From Adiantum capillus-veneris (taxonomy: Eukaryota; Streptophyta; Polypodiopsida; Polypodiales; Pteridaceae): a stretch of DNA of 64,000 bases. The notes beneath the pieces were generated by a model. That model was not told where the DNA came from. It searched no databases and saw only the letters and a list, made by a program, of their open reading frames with translations. The DNA is taken from positions 76,473,872-76,537,871 of the forward strand of contig CM043953.1 in NCBI GenBank assembly GCA_014529385.2. The letters are read 5' to 3'. The position numbers and the translations under genes were made by a program. Positions 44,250 to 54,600 of the stretch are shown here, piece after piece. How positions within the stretch are numbered: position 1 is the stretch's first letter; each line of letters opens with the position of its first letter.

Positions 44250-44564
44250 TGCACTAGCTAGTCTCGAAGGAACACAAAGAATTGTATTGTACAATGTCTC
44301 TCTTGATGGGAGAAACCATAATACAAAGCCTTTTGGAGGGGGGACCGGATCCATGCAAATCCGGTCCTCAACTGTTGTCATTAGCTTAATTTCTCTCTCT
44401 TTTGAAAATATTGTCGATGCTATCTAACTAGGTGTTATGCTTTTTGTTGCTCTCTCCACCCAAGCACTCTTGTAATTTTCATTAGGAATCTATTCTAATG
44501 AAATGCCCACTATGTTCGTGCTCATTTCCGCTACACACACGTTATTAGGCCATTAAATGTTACA
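44250..44564 (+). repeat. LTR fragment related to the gypsy 2 LTR
   Basis: The plus strand matches the reverse complement of 19605-19910: GTCTCGAAGGAACACAAAG, TGGAGGGGGGACCGG, GTTGCTCTCTCCACCCAAGC, CATTTCCGCT and the terminal GTTACA. It ends at 44564, exactly where transposase coding resumes, and no PBS follows. It is a truncated or solo LTR of the same lineage, diverged from the copy at 19605. Confidence 0.82.
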
Positions 44565-45602
44565 AAATGATAGGGTCCATGACACACTGTTTGTGCAACA
44601 TTGCTTCATGCTACACCGTGACTGGTTACAACAAGATGGTGTCACTTGTAAACAACATTGGGTGTGGTCAAATGGTGAGGCCTCGCAATTCAAGGGAGCT
44701 AGGCCTTTCTATTTTGTTGCAAGATATGGTGGACTCACAGGGATTGGGATGAGGTGGTTCTTCTTTGGATTAGGGCATGGCAAGGTCGAGCATGATGGTG
44801 CAGGAGCAGTTGTGAAAAGAACCTTGACCCATGAACAAATAAAACCTAATGGAGCTATATTGCAGTGTGCAGCAGATGTAGTTGCTTATTTCAAGGCCAA
44901 CCTATCGCATGGAGCACCTGCATCATATCCTTCAAAAGAAAGGGAATGTGCTAGTGTGTTCTGGGAGGTTAAAGAGGGAGATGTTGACAGGGAAGTTAAG
45001 TGGAATTGTGCCACTGTGGCAAAAACTCGCTCTTTGCATGCTATTTGTGGTCACAACCTGCAGGATCCAACTGCCCTTGCAACAAGAAATTTTGCATGCT
45101 TCTGTGATGCATGCATGAACAGAAGGTGGAATCGATGCATCAATAAAGCTCACGTGGAGGCTTGGGATTATCAGATTATGCAGCCATTACTTGAGCAAAC
45201 AGATGAAGTTTCGACAGAGGAAGTGGTTGGCTATGATGACTTCACATACGAAGTCATCATGATGCGTTGAGTAGCGCTCTATGTTCTGGACACACATTTT
45301 CTGTAAATCCCGATGCTTTAACGAACGCCGAAGATGTGGATTTCTATCTGGTCAAGTGTGCTACAGAAAAGGAGAAGGTTGAGGAGGGGTACATTGATGA
45401 ATGGAGCAATGTAATTGAAAGAGGCTCATATGTTGTGCAAGGACTGTATTACAAGCAATTGGATGCATACACCTTCAAGCTAGACCACAAGCAGCCTATC
45501 GTCCACCTACTTTCACATTTGGTGCGATGTATCAAAATACCCATGGAGCACGTCCCAAGGAGAAGGCACCTAGGTGTACACAATCACTCCAGAAAGCTAT
45601 GA
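44565..45602 (+). pseudogene. Transposase catalytic half and C-terminal domain
   Basis: It encodes 'NDRVHDTLFVQHCFMLH', 'WSNGEASQFKGARPFYFVAR', 'MRWFFFGLGHGKVEHDGAGA', 'VVKRTLTHEQIKPNG', then a Cys-rich stretch ('NFACFCDACMNRRWNRC'). After a one-base shift near 45265 a conserved C-terminal domain follows ('EGYIDEWSNVIERGSYVVQG', 'HLLSHLVRCIKIPMEHV'). The W-S-D/N-G, H-G-K, D-G-A-G-A-V-V-K-R set is the signature of a transposase-like family I know from plant and animal genomes; one usual Asp is Asn here (WSNG). It would cut and join the element ends. Shift, missing middle and Asn all point to loss of function in this copy. Confidence 0.75.
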
Positions 45603-45837
45603 AGCAATCTGTAATAGCATGCCCTTCAGCTTTTAAGTTGTATCCACTAGATTTTCTATATACCACTTTGTTCTAAGGGTATGCAGTTTTATTATAAAGT
45701 TGGTCAGCATGCTAACTATCAAACTGTTTACATCTTGTGTCAGCATGCTAACTATCAAACTGTTTACATTAATTGCCAGTATCAAATTATTTACATAGGG
45801 TTCAATTTTACAATGATAGTCACTGCCCCAAAAACCC

Positions 45838-46944
45838 TTAAGGCCTCCTCTGAGGGCGCTTGTAGTGACCGGGCTGTCCTCGTTGTTTGTCTTCTTCCTG
45901 CTGCCTCTTTTCTTTTCTCTCTGCTTCCTCCTCTGCTTCTAGGTTGGCACTATGTTGCTCACTTTCTCTTCTTTCCCTGTCCAGCTTTTCTTTCTCTCTT
46001 TCTGCTTCTAGGTTAGCTTCCCGTTGTTTGCAACGCATTTCTTCCAGTCTTTTAGCCTCTATATCCCTCTTTTGAATTTCAAGCAAAAGTTTGACGACAA
46101 CATCAGAAAACTCATCTGAGCCTGTCTCAAACACATTATCAGCAACATATGCTTTCCGATCATCCGTTTGCAGCCAAAGAGAAAGCCAGGACTTCAAAGT
46201 TTCTATAAGGAACTTTTCCCTCTGCTCAACACTCTGGTGCTCTAGACTGGGAGTAACAAGCCAAGTTTGTGGTGGGTTTTGAAACACTTTGTAGAAGCTA
46301 TTATCGATTATAAGTGTGTTTTGGGCGTTGTACCCCGGAGTGTGTTTCCAGAACAAGGATAAGTCTTTCATAAACACAGGTTTTCTCTGGATCTGCCAGG
46401 ATTGCTTTGTATAGTGCGCTTGAGCAAAAAACCCAGTAATCTTTGGCACCTGCTCTTTAAAAACAGTACGGAAAATACTCATGACTTTACTATGGAGGCT
46501 TGTGCTCCATATAAACACATTAAAGAACTGCACGCACCAGTCCAAAAAAAAAAGATTGTCCTTGCGACAGAACACCTGCTTATCAAGTACATCGTATTTC
46601 AGCATTTCATCTGCATATGCCGAGGGCTTTTTACCAAAGCGAGGCTCTACCACTGCCACCAAAAGACCATTCAGGTCCAGCACCAGAGCCCTTTTTTCAT
46701 CACATAAACGCTTAGGCACCCACATTGGGTGCATATAATTTAGGCGCTCAATAATACTACGGGCAAGCTGTGAATATCGTTCAAGGCATTTTTCAATCTC
46801 CATTTTCTGTCTCCTTAACTGCCTGGCTTTGTGGACTCGCCATCTCCGCAATTGCTTCCATTGCATGGCCGCAGTTGCATCAGGCATGATGATTAATGCC
46901 TGTTTCTCTTCCTCTGCAGGGAAACCGCGATACGAAATGAACAA
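45838..46944 (-). CDS. FCP1/NIF-type HAD phosphatase-like protein with C-terminal coiled coil
   Basis: A 368-residue frame. Residues about 84-235 follow the FCP1-homology fold: 'RALVLDLNGLLVAVVE' (motif I), 'FFLDWCVQFFNVFIWSTS' (motif II), 'PVFMKDLSLFWKH' with the Lys, and 'NTLIIDNSFYKVFQNPP' (motif III/IV). Motif I should read D-x-D-x-T/V; here it is D-L-N-G-L, the second Asp lost, so phosphatase activity is doubtful. Residues 285-360 form a charged Glu/Arg coiled coil. An acceptor-like CCCTGCAG near 46918 means the first residues may come from an upstream exon, or translation may start at Met20 (46887). The frame is intact and sits between the transposase and the zinc-finger gene, tail to tail with the transposase. 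Confidence 0.8.
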   Translation of the reverse strand: MFISYRGFPAEEEKQALIIMPDATAAMQWKQLRRWRVHKARQLRRQKMEIEKCLERYSQLARSIIERLNYMHPMWVPKRLCDEKRALVLDLNGLLVAVVEPRFGKKPSAYADEMLKYDVLDKQVFCRKDNLFFLDWCVQFFNVFIWSTSLHSKVMSIFRTVFKEQVPKITGFFAQAHYTKQSWQIQRKPVFMKDLSLFWKHTPGYNAQNTLIIDNSFYKVFQNPPQTWLVTPSLEHQSVEQREKFLIETLKSWLSLWLQTDDRKAYVADNVFETGSDEFSDVVVKLLLEIQKRDIEAKRLEEMRCKQREANLEAEREKEKLDRERRESEQHSANLEAEEEAERKEKRQQEEDKQRGQPGHYKRPQRRP

Positions 46945-47689
46945 GTTTAAAAAAGAAAAACCGCAAAAATTACAATGAACTGCTGCTCAGATTTATATTG
47001 CACAAAAATACATTTTCATTGGAAAACAAAATGCATGTCAGTTACAATACGCATTTGGGTTTCAAAATGGCCTAGCATATACAGTGAAGGGCACAACCGG
47101 GTAGGGAGCAATAAGTCTTAACACAATTTTTTGCAAGCTCTTGAGCGGGTGGCTTTCTTTTCACCTTTGGAGCTTTCAGCCTTGACTGAACCACAAGATG
47201 TGCTTGCAATGTCTTCGGGTACCTCTTCAAGGCCAACTTTTCTTTTCAGCTGAGCTTTACACAAAAAATCCTCAAGAGGGCTGTTGTCACCAACTTCTTG
47301 CTCATCTTCTATGTTGTCATTCTTCAAAGTTTCCCGTGAGCCACTAGCCACTGTCTGCTGAAAAGATTCTGATTTGTCAGTTGCAGCAGGCATCGCTGGC
47401 ACACGAGGAGTCCATGACAAAAAAATCATCTTTTAAGTTCCTGCTCATATCACCACCTTCCTCCGTTGTTTTCATGCTTTCATTTGGTATCTGCTGGGAG
47501 CCCTCATCCACCCCTTCACTCCTTGCATCTAGCTCAACACCCTTCTTCGTTGAAGGGTTCTCACCTGTATCCAGCTCATCACTCTCCTCGATGGAAATGT
47601 CCTCCATTACAGCCTTTCCCTTGCCCTTCGTGTCATGCACACTGCCCACATCACGGAGGGACTGCCCCAGGCCTACCACAAAAAACGTG

Positions 47690-48755
47690 GATTAAGACTC
47701 ATATAAGCATGTCATGTATGCTAGAAAATGTTTGATATGCTGTGACTATGTGTGCGGCCTGGCATACATTGGAATCCATTATGCTTACAAGCCCAGTATG
47801 CTAATTCGAATTGCTGAGTATGCTAACTAGCATATCAAATATGCTAGTTTGCATCTGGATATGGTAGCTTACTTACTAGATTTGCCATTATGATAAACTT
47901 ACTCTAGTCTGTACACTGAGCACAAGTATGGTAATTAGCATACAAGATATGCTAATTAGCACACTAGATATGCTAATTAGGATACTGGGTATACTAATGA
48001 GCATACTAGGTATGCTAAGTAGCATACTGGATATGCTAATTAGCATACTGGGACTGCTAGTAGCTAGCATACAAGGACTGTCTTCAGTATGCTAATTAGC
48101 ATATCTAGTATGCTAATTAGCATACCCAGTATGCTATTTAGTATTCCTAGTATGCTAATTAGAATACCCAGTATGCTATTTAGTATATCCAGTATACTAA
48201 TTAGCATATCCAATATGCTAATAAGCATATCCAGTATGCTAATCAGCATACTCAGTACGTGAATCAGCATACCCAGTATGCTAATGAGCATTCCCACTAT
48301 GATAATTAGCATACCCAGTATGATATTTAGCATATCCAGTATGCTAATTAGCATATCCAATATGCTAATAAGCATATCCAATATGCTAATCAGCATACCC
48401 AGTACGCTAATTAGCATACCCAGTATGCTAATCAGTATATACAGTTTTCTAGTTAGCATTTGGATATGGTAGTTAACTTCCTAGATATGCTAATATGCCA
48501 AACTTACTCTAATCTGTACACTGAGCATAGGGTATGCTAATTAGCATACAAGATATTCTAATTAGCATATCCAGTTAACACACTCAATATTCTCACTGGG
48601 TATGCTAATTAGCATACCCAATATGCTAATTAGCATATCCAGTTAACACACTCAATATTCTCACTGGGTATGCTAATTAGCATATCCAGTTAACACACTA
48701 AATATTCTAATTAACACACTGGATATGCTAATTAGCACACCCTGTACAATCTTAC
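47690..48755. repeat. 21-bp palindromic minisatellite filling an intron
   Basis: The unit is CCAGTATGCTAATTAGCATA plus one base, strictly 21 bp apart in 48130-48440; translation across it gives a 7-residue period. Each unit centres on the perfect palindrome TGCTAATTAGCA. The array occupies almost all of the intron 47673-48755 of the zinc-finger gene. Confidence 0.96.
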
Positions 48756-49125
48756 CAGATGTTGGTGTGATTGGATGTCTTTGCCTTGTGGGTTTCCAAC
48801 ACCATTCTTGTGGTATCCTTTGCTGGCAGGTCACAGCTCTACATTTTGTCGACAAGGAGCATGCAGCTGCAAAGCAGAGAAAGTGGTAGCTATGCCCACA
48901 GGGCATCTTGACCGTGGCGGAGATTCCCTTTACTTCAAGTGGCAAACTGCAGCCACTGCACGGGTTGATCATCGTCCCATCGCATACCCCTTCTATACTT
49001 TCTATAAAAGGGCCCATAGCCATATTACACAGGGCAGTGGGAATGGAGGAGCCTTGTAGCATCTTGCTCATGTGCATTAGGAGCTGTAGTTGACCTTCAC
49101 ATGCATTCACTTTTGCTTCCATAAC

Positions 49126-49219
49126 CTGCACACCAAAAAAAAGAGGACCATGGTAAGTACATAGTTTGTTGTGCACATATTCCAATCATACGGTAGAAGC
49201 ATAAAAGCCACGCACTTAC
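49126..49219 (-). other. Intron of the zinc-finger gene
   Basis: Donor CAACGT/GTAAGTGC, T-rich tract, acceptor GGTGTGCAG. The join gives …NSTCQR/VMEAKV… in frame. Length is 94 nt. Confidence 0.88.
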
Positions 49220-50111
49220 ACGTTGACAAGTTGAGTTGGCAGCAAGAGTGTCCTCACTGTCAGGAGATGCCAAACCTTCCAATGTCAATTTAAATGTCTC
49301 TATTTTTACTTTACACTCTATTTCCCTCTTTGCATCCACGTTGTCGCTCTGTAGTAACCTCTGTAATTCATTTTCAGCGTCATGAAGCTTTTGTCTCATA
49401 GCAAGCACAATTGGGGTGACCCTAGCATTGCTTGCTTGGACAACCCTCGCAGCTTCAAAGTCTAATTTTGCACTTAGAAGATGTTCTTTAGCATCTTGCA
49501 GTTGTTTTTGCTGAGAATTTCAGAGGCAACCTTTATGTGCTGCAAATTCTCAACGCCAAAAAATGACAGGCTTTCAGCCTGCTGGTGAGTGTTGTGGCAA
49601 GAGATGGGTGTCTCCTTGGTATCCTCCTTCATTTCAGCTTGCGCCTCCTCGATGTTTAGACATACATTGCGCATCCTCCACTTTTTGACATGGGCCTCGT
49701 AGTACCCTTTCTCTCGGAGGTCCTGCAAATGCTGGATAGCGAATTCAGCCCAATTGAATTGCATGGCTGAGCTACTTGCAATTGCCTCCGGGATGAATTC
49801 TTTTACAAACCCCTTGGCAAATGCAGAGTTGATCTCCATGTTTGTTGGGGGATTCTGGTACACCTTGTAATGCAGCTGTATCACCTAGTCGAACATATCA
49901 GTACGCAAACAACTGCATTTAATGCAATAGTGACTACGATTCTTTGACTCTCTGAAAACACTGAACCACTCCACATCATTGATCTGATCCCACCTCACTA
50001 TTTTGGGGTTGGCACCAGCCAGGGAGAGGCCATGAACATCATTGAACTCTTCTGTTGTAATACAGAACTTGCTCTATACTGGGACTGTAAACTTTGGAGC
50101 TTTCCATCGGC

Positions 50112-50375
50112 CTACACACCCCCAATGTCACAAGATTAGCAGTAGGAAAGTGCAGTATTGAGCATTTCCTTCCAATTTCAAGGTTCAAATCAAACACTGG
50201 TTTGTGCTTCTTGAGCCAGACTTCGACTTGAGCGATTGTATTTCAAGTGACTGTTCACAAGATGCCCTACTGCTAAAGCCGACATCAAGGGACAACTCTC
50301 CAACCAAGACAGCACCAGCAACTATCCTCGCAAATCATAATGAGGTAGAGAGAGAGAGAGATAGAGAGAGAGTAC
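50112..50375 (-). other. First intron of the zinc-finger gene
   Basis: Donor GACTCAG/GTACTCTC followed by a (CT)n run on the minus strand; acceptor GGTGTGTAG. The join gives …KDDS/GRWKAP… in frame. Confidence 0.7.
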
Positions 50376-50768
50376 CTGAGTCATCCTTCCCCTTTGTATG
50401 CAAGGTCTTTGCCATTGGGGATGCTAGGGAATCAGAGAGCTTCACCCTTTTTCAGGGCGGAGAAGAAGAAGCAGAAAGTTCAGCCCTCGACTTTGTTTTT
50501 GGTTCTCTCTTACCTCTGGCCCTTGTGCCCCTCTTACCTTTGGCCCCTGCGTCCCGCTTCTCTCCATGCATGTTGACTGCCCCACTCCGCTTCTCTCCAC
50601 GCATTTTGACTGCCCCTCTCCCCTCAGAGTAACACTGCGTAAATGGTCAGGAAAGTGGATTCAGGGTGGTCTCACTATTTTGAAATATTTGATGGATTCC
50701 CACACGTTTGAAAAGTTACACTCTCATTATGCTTACAAGATATGCTTGTTGCCACATGATAACTAGCA

Positions 50769-50801
50769 CAAAAAGCATGACAAGTTAACATGCTTACACC
50801 C
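50769..50801 (-). repeat. Right terminal inverted repeat
   Basis: 33 bp, ends CCC next to TTAA. It differs from the left repeat at one position. Confidence 0.9.
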
Positions 50802-50899
50802 TTAAGTGAAGTGTAGTTGTGAGTGACTCCTTGCACAATGTTGTTTTCTCCTTCCGTGGAATCTGAAAAGAAGAAAAAGCTAGATTTTGTCTTAATGTA

Positions 50900-51338
50900 T
50901 TAAAGATAATCAAAGTTCATCCATTTAGTAAGCACCTTTCTATTGTTGAGACTGAATGCATACAATTCCGGTAAAAGTGGAAGTTCTTCACATGTAAGAT
51001 CTACCCTGAGCTGTGGAAGAGTTGTGCTTGACATTGTCTCCATCACAGTAAGTAGGCTGTCTCGAAAGTAGAGCTCCATTGATAAAGGTTTGTTCTCGAG
51101 TCTATACTTTGTATCTTGGTCGAGTGGAATAAGCTTCCCACTAAGAAGATGATATCTAATATAGTAAAACGACACTAAGAAATTTTGAGAGCTTATAATG
51201 AACTTGCAAATTATAGACTTCTTTTGCAAAATACAGATTTTGCTATGTGATTGTTTCCTATCCTAATTATCATCTAAAAAGTCCAAACAGCTCTCAGACT
51301 TGCAAATGAACATTGTTGCGGTAGTTCTTATTTGTTCA
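50900..51338 (-). CDS. Possible 3' exon of the unknown gene at 51339-52190
   Basis: A minus-strand frame (51229-50900) encodes 'YRLENKPLSMELYFRDSLLT', 'LPQLRVDLTCEELPLLPELY' and 'NRKVLTKWMNF'. Composition looks coding and the strand matches the gene upstream, but a unique splice join could not be fixed. No domain recognised. Confidence 0.4.
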
Positions 51339-52190
51339 TCAAAGAAAAAAATCTACAAAACATTTCAAGAGGCATAAATAGTGCGAGTTGAACTGTTTTG
51401 TGGCAATTGAATACTTGAGGGACTTTTGTATATCCTGAAACAACTTATTCCTAAAGCTTTCACTAGTTTGCGAAGCTGGCAAGGACCAATCCTTGCTGTC
51501 AAAGGATGGAAGTGACAAAGGAGCTACACGACCCCAACCAATGGAATTTTTTGGTTCCACATATGACATATCATAAAAGAATATACCATTATCTTCAAGT
51601 TCCTTGTGTTGTCTTCCTCGGTACATTTGCTCGCCAATAAATTCATGGAAAGCATAAAAAATCCCAGCTATGTTCTCAATTGGTTGCCAATCTATCCTAT
51701 TCGATGGATAAATATCTGAAACATACCAAATATGATATCCACCACTTAACCTTCGAATATAATCATGCACTAAGCGAGATGCTCAAAATAACTTACAATT
51801 GGGTCGATGCCTTGGAAAACTTGGAGAAGATGTTTGCAACCTCAAGTCTGCATGCTGGAAAGCATGTTGTATGAGGACCTCTTTCCCCTGCTTGCTTTGT
51901 GCACACACTTTAAACTCTTTAAATTGTCCCTTGAAAGCCTCCACAAAATCATTGCGTTGCCTCCTCTTCCTCCTCCTAGTTTTCAGTAGAACCCAACTTC
52001 GGATAGTCATTCGAGATGGTATCCATGCTTGATCATCTGTAGTATAACTGTTAAAAATGCTAAAAGAGTCAATGGTAGTGCTAGGCCTTCGAGAAGAAGT
52101 CATGGTGTGCACTAGAATACACAAAAAGGTTAGCGTAAATATGAAAAAGAAAAGAAGTTTTGAGAGGGAAGTAGAGCTACTCAAAGTCAT
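51339..52190 (-). CDS. Spliced gene of unknown function
   Basis: Minus strand, two exons joined across an intron of about 80 nt (donor CCCAATT/GTAAGTTA near 51796, acceptor ATGTTTCAG near 51718) with the frame kept (…RHRPN/YIYPSNR…). The likely start is the ATG at 52103 ('MTSSRRPSTTIDSFSIFNSY') just after a TATTCTAG acceptor. The hydrophobic frame upstream to 52190 is probably intron. A basic KTRRRKRRQR segment looks like a nuclear localisation signal. Downstream come 'IENIAGIFYAFHEFIGEQMY' and 'SIGWGRVAPLSLPSFDSKDW'. No known family. An E2F-like TTTGGGCGGGAA lies at about 52187-52203. Confidence 0.5.
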
Positions 52191-52734
52191 ATTTGGGCGG
52201 GAACAAATATACTAGATAGAGTCTTCAATGAAAGTTCTGAAATTCCTCGGTACAGAGTTAGTACGACTTATGGCATTTATGCCTTGAAAGTGTGAAATTG
52301 TGTAGTTTGATGAACAAAAATAATATTTCCTCCCTGTTTTTAAAAAGAGCTTGACTCCAAAATGTCAATTTTCAATGTAACATTAGCCTCTTCCTCATTG
52401 GTTGAGCGCCACTCTCTCTCTAGAACTGAAAGGCCCAAAAGTGAGTCCAACTTTCTCCTAATGAATCCCTAAACAGGTAGGTTGGTAGATTTGTTGAACC
52501 CTTATCTTTGATCTTGAAGATACAGATGATCTTCATGGGTGTTATTTGTCCTAATTTGGCATACGGAGTCCATAAAAGATCTTTTACGTTTCTATCCTCT
52601 CAACAATAGACTCTGATCCTAGGATTATCCGTACTAAGCCGTTTCAAAGGCTTCAAATCAACTTGATCGTATCCCTCAAATTCTAAAGTAGGTGGACCTT
52701 CTTTTGCTGCTATATCTAGAATTATGGTGTTTAT

Positions 52735-53147
52735 TTATAACCCCCATTTGTCTATCACGTCAGGGTTTTCGACTTGTAAATACTGAGTTCTGTTTGTATC
52801 CATGTACATTTTTCCTTGTTTGTTTTCCGTGACTTCTTCTTCAAACTCAATACCATGGTCATGAATGCAAATAGCATACTCTTCGTTAGGATCAAGATAA
52901 ACTTGAGCTCCATGGCGATTAGTGTTATAAAAAGAGAGTATATGCTTATAGCGCACTGTTGTTCCGGTTTCTGAGTGAGTTGAGTAGGAAGACATTTCAG
53001 ATGTTGAATGCAAAAAAGTGTTTGAGGCTTCGTCAAGGATAGTGTGCAAGTAATTGCCCTGGTCACACTTTCTTTGGTGGATACTCTACTAGAGGTTTCT
53101 CCAAATATTCTTGGGTTTCCTAGTACACGACCAGATCTAAGGTTCAT
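52735..53147 (-). pseudogene. Unknown minus-strand coding relic
   Basis: It starts 'MNLRSGRVLGNPRIFGETSS' at 53147. Past 53049 the credible coding frame changes to one reading 'ILDEASNTFLHSTSEMSSYS', 'AQVYLDPNEEYAICIHDHGI' and 'QYLQVENPDVIDKWGL'. An N-L-R-S-G-R start is seen in some plant retroelement proteins, but nothing else supports that. A one-base shift seems to separate the two parts. The gap 52204-52734 between this and the next gene shows nothing else. Confidence 0.4.
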
Positions 53148-53379
53148 AAAGACTTGTGAAGCCCTGGATAGAGTACTTACTGTTGGATTGACTTGTTGTC
53201 AACTTCTTCCACTTGACTTAATTGCAATTTCTGTCAAGCTACCAATTCCTTGTCTGCAACCTGATTTCTGTATCAATTTTGATCAAGTTAGCTATTCTTT
53301 CGCAAACATTGTATAGTTTTTGCTAACTATTGTGATTGGTCTATGTGTATCACTTCAAATCGAGCTAATTGAGTCAACA

Positions 53380-54600
53380 GTTGAGACTTTCAGACCCTAA
53401 TTTTGCAAAAGTTCAAAGGACTAATCTACAACTTGAAAACTGAGTGAACATGTATCAGTTTGGATCCGATTGAACCCAAAATTTCCCGATGGCCTTGTAT
53501 TATGTTGGTTTAACACTTTACAAGTTCAAAAGCCAAAATTGGTGTCTCTATGTTTCAGTAGTAAATAATCGTGATTTGCCAAGTATTCAATTTGTCAAGT
53601 ATTCAATTTTTGGCTTGGTTTGCCAAGTATTCAATTTGTTATGGTCCTTGGATAAGTTTCACTAAGTTTGGACAAAATGTGTTCACGTTTAGCAACTGTT
53701 TCATGCCCGCAGACTCTGATTTCAAGAATCTGGCTTAAGTCTCACTTTTGTGATCCAAATTTCACCAAAATTGATTTCTATGGTCTACTTGATACGCTTG
53801 ACCTTGTGGGATACTCAAATGTGCAAGATTATCAATTTTTGAAGCAGATATAAATAATCGCAATTATTTACTTCAACTATGTTTTTGCAAGTTTTTGTTC
53901 TAATCTTGACACAGATCTGTTAGGTATCTCATCTTAAGCACCCTAGCCAAGTTTGATCAAGTTTGGACAATTTTTGGTTCAAATGGTCATCACTTTTATA
54001 TCTGTAGACTAACTTTGCAAATTTGGCCACTGTTTTCAATCCAATGATCCAAATCTTACCAAATTTGATTTATGGGCTTATTATAACATGGTAAAGCTAG
54101 TGGTATGCTAACTTGGTCAAAAAAGTTGAAAATGGGGCAGATGTAACTAATCACGATTATTTACTTTTTGCAAATATTTGCATCTTTTTGGTCAACTAAG
54201 CATATACACATGTTTATCACATCAATGTAAGCCTATGAACCAAGTTTCATTGAGTTTGAACAAAAAAATTCCCAATTTACACTCAAGTAGTCAGTAAAGA
54301 CTTTAGTTTTTACCCAGTTTTTTGTCAATTTGGTGATCCAAATTCTTTGGTTCTTTACAAAAGTTGTTTGTACACATGCACTGAGTCACTAGTATCAAGC
54401 TTGGTTCGTTTTGAGCTGAAAGTAAATAATCGTGATTATTTACTTTAGACCTAGAATGAACATTTTTTGCACTTTTTCAATGGACAGTCTTTTCATGAGC
54501 TATTTTAAGCCTATGAATCAAGTCAAAACTTAATTTGGCCTTAAATGTCAAGAAAAAGTAAATAATCTGAGTTTTTGCAAACTCTTGAAATTTTTACCTC
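53380..54600. repeat. Old tandem repeat of about 285 bp with a palindromic core
   Basis: The core GTAAATAATCGTGATTATTT (nearly self-complementary), or a decayed form, lies at about 53561, 53850, 54143 and 54422, with a partial at 54558: spacings 289, 293, 279 and 136 bp. Between cores, shared words recur in order (TTTGGACAA, GATCCAAATTTCACCAAA, CAAGTTT). Units are well diverged. No coding potential. Confidence 0.85.

Larger units (their letters stand above)
47118..50415 (-). pseudogene. Spliced coiled-coil / Cys-rich zinc-finger gene
   Basis: Minus strand, at least four exons with GT-AG joins that keep the frame: 50415-50376 ('MAKTLHTKGKDDS'), 50111-49220, 49125-48756, 47672-47118. Exon 2 has 'VRWDQINDVEWFSVFRESKN', 'FVKEFIPEAIASSSAMQFNW' and a coiled coil ('RQKLHDAENELQRLLQSDNV'). 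Exon 3 has a RING-like Cys/His cluster ('INPCSGCSLPLEVKG', 'MPCGHSYHFLCFAAACSLST', 'CRAVTCQQRIPQ'). Exon 4 is acidic, then basic at the end ('KKATRSRACKKLC'). Two in-frame TAGs in exon 2 (about 50065 and 49887) and shifts near 49495 and 47400 mark decay. A RING-like finger suggests protein binding or ubiquitin ligase activity; this is inference. Confidence 0.65.
41958..50801. mobile_element. 8.84 kb TTAA-flanked DNA transposon with cargo genes
   Basis: TTAA at 41954-41957 and at 50802-50805 is the target duplication. The ends are inverted repeats of 33 bp with one mismatch: left GGGTATAAGCATGTTAACTT..., right (reverse complement) GGGTGTAAGCATGTTAACTT..., both continuing GTCATGCTTTTTG. Inside are a transposase on the plus strand (42513-45602, broken) and two genes on the minus strand (45838-46944 and 47118-50415), convergent with it. 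Two arrays of TTAGCATA-type palindromes lie only inside the element. TTAA targets are known for piggyBac and for Sola3. The transposase here is not piggyBac, and assignment to Sola or another superfamily is unverified. Confidence 0.85.

Noticed and set aside
47888-48459. ORFs with a repeating 7-residue MLISILD-like pattern
   Set aside because: The period equals the 21-bp minisatellite, which lies in an intron. Both strands show the same artefact.
47690-48755. CRISPR-like array
   Set aside because: Repeats are contiguous and palindromic with no unique spacers, the genome is a plant, and no cas genes are present.
51783-52190. Signal peptide at the start of the unknown gene (KLLFFFIFTLTFLCILV)
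   Set aside because: The hydrophobic part precedes a splice acceptor-like TATTCTAG and is AT-rich. The more likely start is the ATG at 52103.
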